A stretch of DNA of 6,103 nucleotides, from contig JAKCCP010000107.1 in the NCBI GenBank assembly GCA_021841985.1, positions 1-6,103 on the forward strand, written 5' to 3'. Of this stretch, positions 5,711 to 6,103 are shown piece by piece (position 1 is the first letter of the stretch; each line of letters begins with the position of its first letter). The position numbers were made by a program, and so were the translations under genes. Source of the DNA: Pseudomonadota bacterium. Its GTDB lineage: Bacteria > Pseudomonadota > Alphaproteobacteria > Acetobacterales > Acetobacteraceae. The notes beneath the pieces are model-generated. The model was given only the letters and a program-made list of their open reading frames with translations, had not been told where the DNA came from and made no database searches.

Positions 5711-6103
5711 ATGACCGGGCATGATTATCTTCGCGATGGTGCCGCGATCTACGCACGCTCTTTCGCGATCATTCGCGATGAGGCCAATCTCTCGCGCCTT
5801 TCGCCGCCGGAGACGGAGGTCGCGGTGCGCATGATCCATGCCTGCGGCATGGTCGAGATCGCCGATGATCTCGTTTTCCACCCTGATTTCTGCCGCGCGG
5901 CGATCGCGGCGCTCACCGCCGGCAAGGCGATTTTTTGTGACGCGAAAATGGTTACGGAAGGGATCACCCGCGCCCGTCTGCCCGCCGCCAATCCGGTGAT
6001 CTGCACGCTCGCCGCACCCGGGATCGCGGCGCTCGCGGCGCGGCTCGGCACCACACGTTCGGCGGCGGCGCTCGATCTCTGGGGTGAGGCTCTGGGGGGT
6101 GAG
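5711..6103 (+). CDS. cobH: Precorrin-8X methylmutase CobH (3' end outside window)
   Basis: CobH moves the C-11 methyl group of precorrin-8X to C-12, producing hydrogenobyrinic acid, with no cofactor. The frame from ATG 5711 is open to the last base and gives 131 residues of an expected 200-220. Family motifs are YLRDGAAIYARSFAIIR (6-22), EVAVRMIHACGMVE (36-49), CDAKMV (76-81) and LDLWGEAL (121-128). The catalytic histidine falls at residue 43 (MIHACG), the same number as the known active-site His43 of Pseudomonas denitrificans CobH, which supports this start. No in-frame start codon exists between the cobN stop and 5711. The ATG at 5697 that overlaps the cobN stop is in another frame and closes after five codons. 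The gap from cobN is 10 bases and the Shine-Dalgarno is weak, so translation is probably coupled to cobN. Confidence 0.96.
   Translation, partial: MTGHDYLRDGAAIYARSFAIIRDEANLSRLSPPETEVAVRMIHACGMVEIADDLVFHPDFCRAAIAALTAGKAIFCDAKMVTEGITRARLPAANPVICTLAAPGIAALAARLGTTRSAAALDLWGEALGGE

Noticed and set aside
4384..5712. 442-codon open frame on the minus strand opposite cobN
   Set aside because: Same reason: low-complexity composition and complete overlap with conserved CobN motifs.
5697..5714. cobH start at ATG 5697 overlapping the cobN stop
   Set aside because: It is out of frame with CobH and closes after five codons; ATG 5711 places the catalytic histidine at residue 43.

Overview
The window is a piece of a chromosomal cobalamin (vitamin B12) biosynthesis locus of the aerobic, late-cobalt-insertion type. 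The DNA is very GC-rich, third codon positions are mostly G or C, and the gene set (cobO, cobP, cobW, cobN, cobH) with CobNST-type chelation is typical of Alphaproteobacteria. The protein style suggests Rhodospirillales or Acetobacteraceae, but that placement is a judgement from memory and not a computed one. I see no mobile element, CRISPR array, tRNA, rRNA or prophage signal.

Layout. Positions 1-952 are on the minus strand: cobP (cobU-type adenosylcobinamide kinase/guanylyltransferase) is followed by cobO (corrinoid adenosyltransferase, 3' end cut by the window edge), with a 4-base ATGA overlap. Positions 953-1288 contain no gene on either strand but are densely packed with regulation: a sigma70-like promoter, a complete plus-strand cobalamin riboswitch with a perfect 8-bp P1 helix (1006-1013 with 1173-1180), a probable P13/L13 hairpin (1189-1216) and a leader ending in a good ribosome binding site. 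Positions 1289-6103 are a tight plus-strand operon: cobW (GTP-dependent cobalt chaperone), cobN (large subunit of cobaltochelatase, starting 3 bases after the cobW stop) and cobH (precorrin-8X methylmutase, 3' end cut by the window edge).

How the genes work together. CobH rearranges precorrin-8X to hydrogenobyrinic acid. After amidation, CobN (with CobS and CobT, not in the window) inserts Co(II) supplied through CobW. CobO adenosylates the reduced corrinoid, and CobP activates adenosylcobinamide for nucleotide-loop assembly. The riboswitch should shut off the cobW-cobN-cobH arm when adenosylcobalamin is plentiful. The divergent cobP-cobO arm is not under this riboswitch.

This is a recognisable, well-known pathway and not a new system. 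The points most worth a second look are the structure of the riboswitch expression platform (the whole 8-nt candidate L13 loop can also pair with bases reaching into the cobW Shine-Dalgarno), the compact CobN with two departures in its signature His-Gly motif, and the absence of cobG between cobN and cobH.
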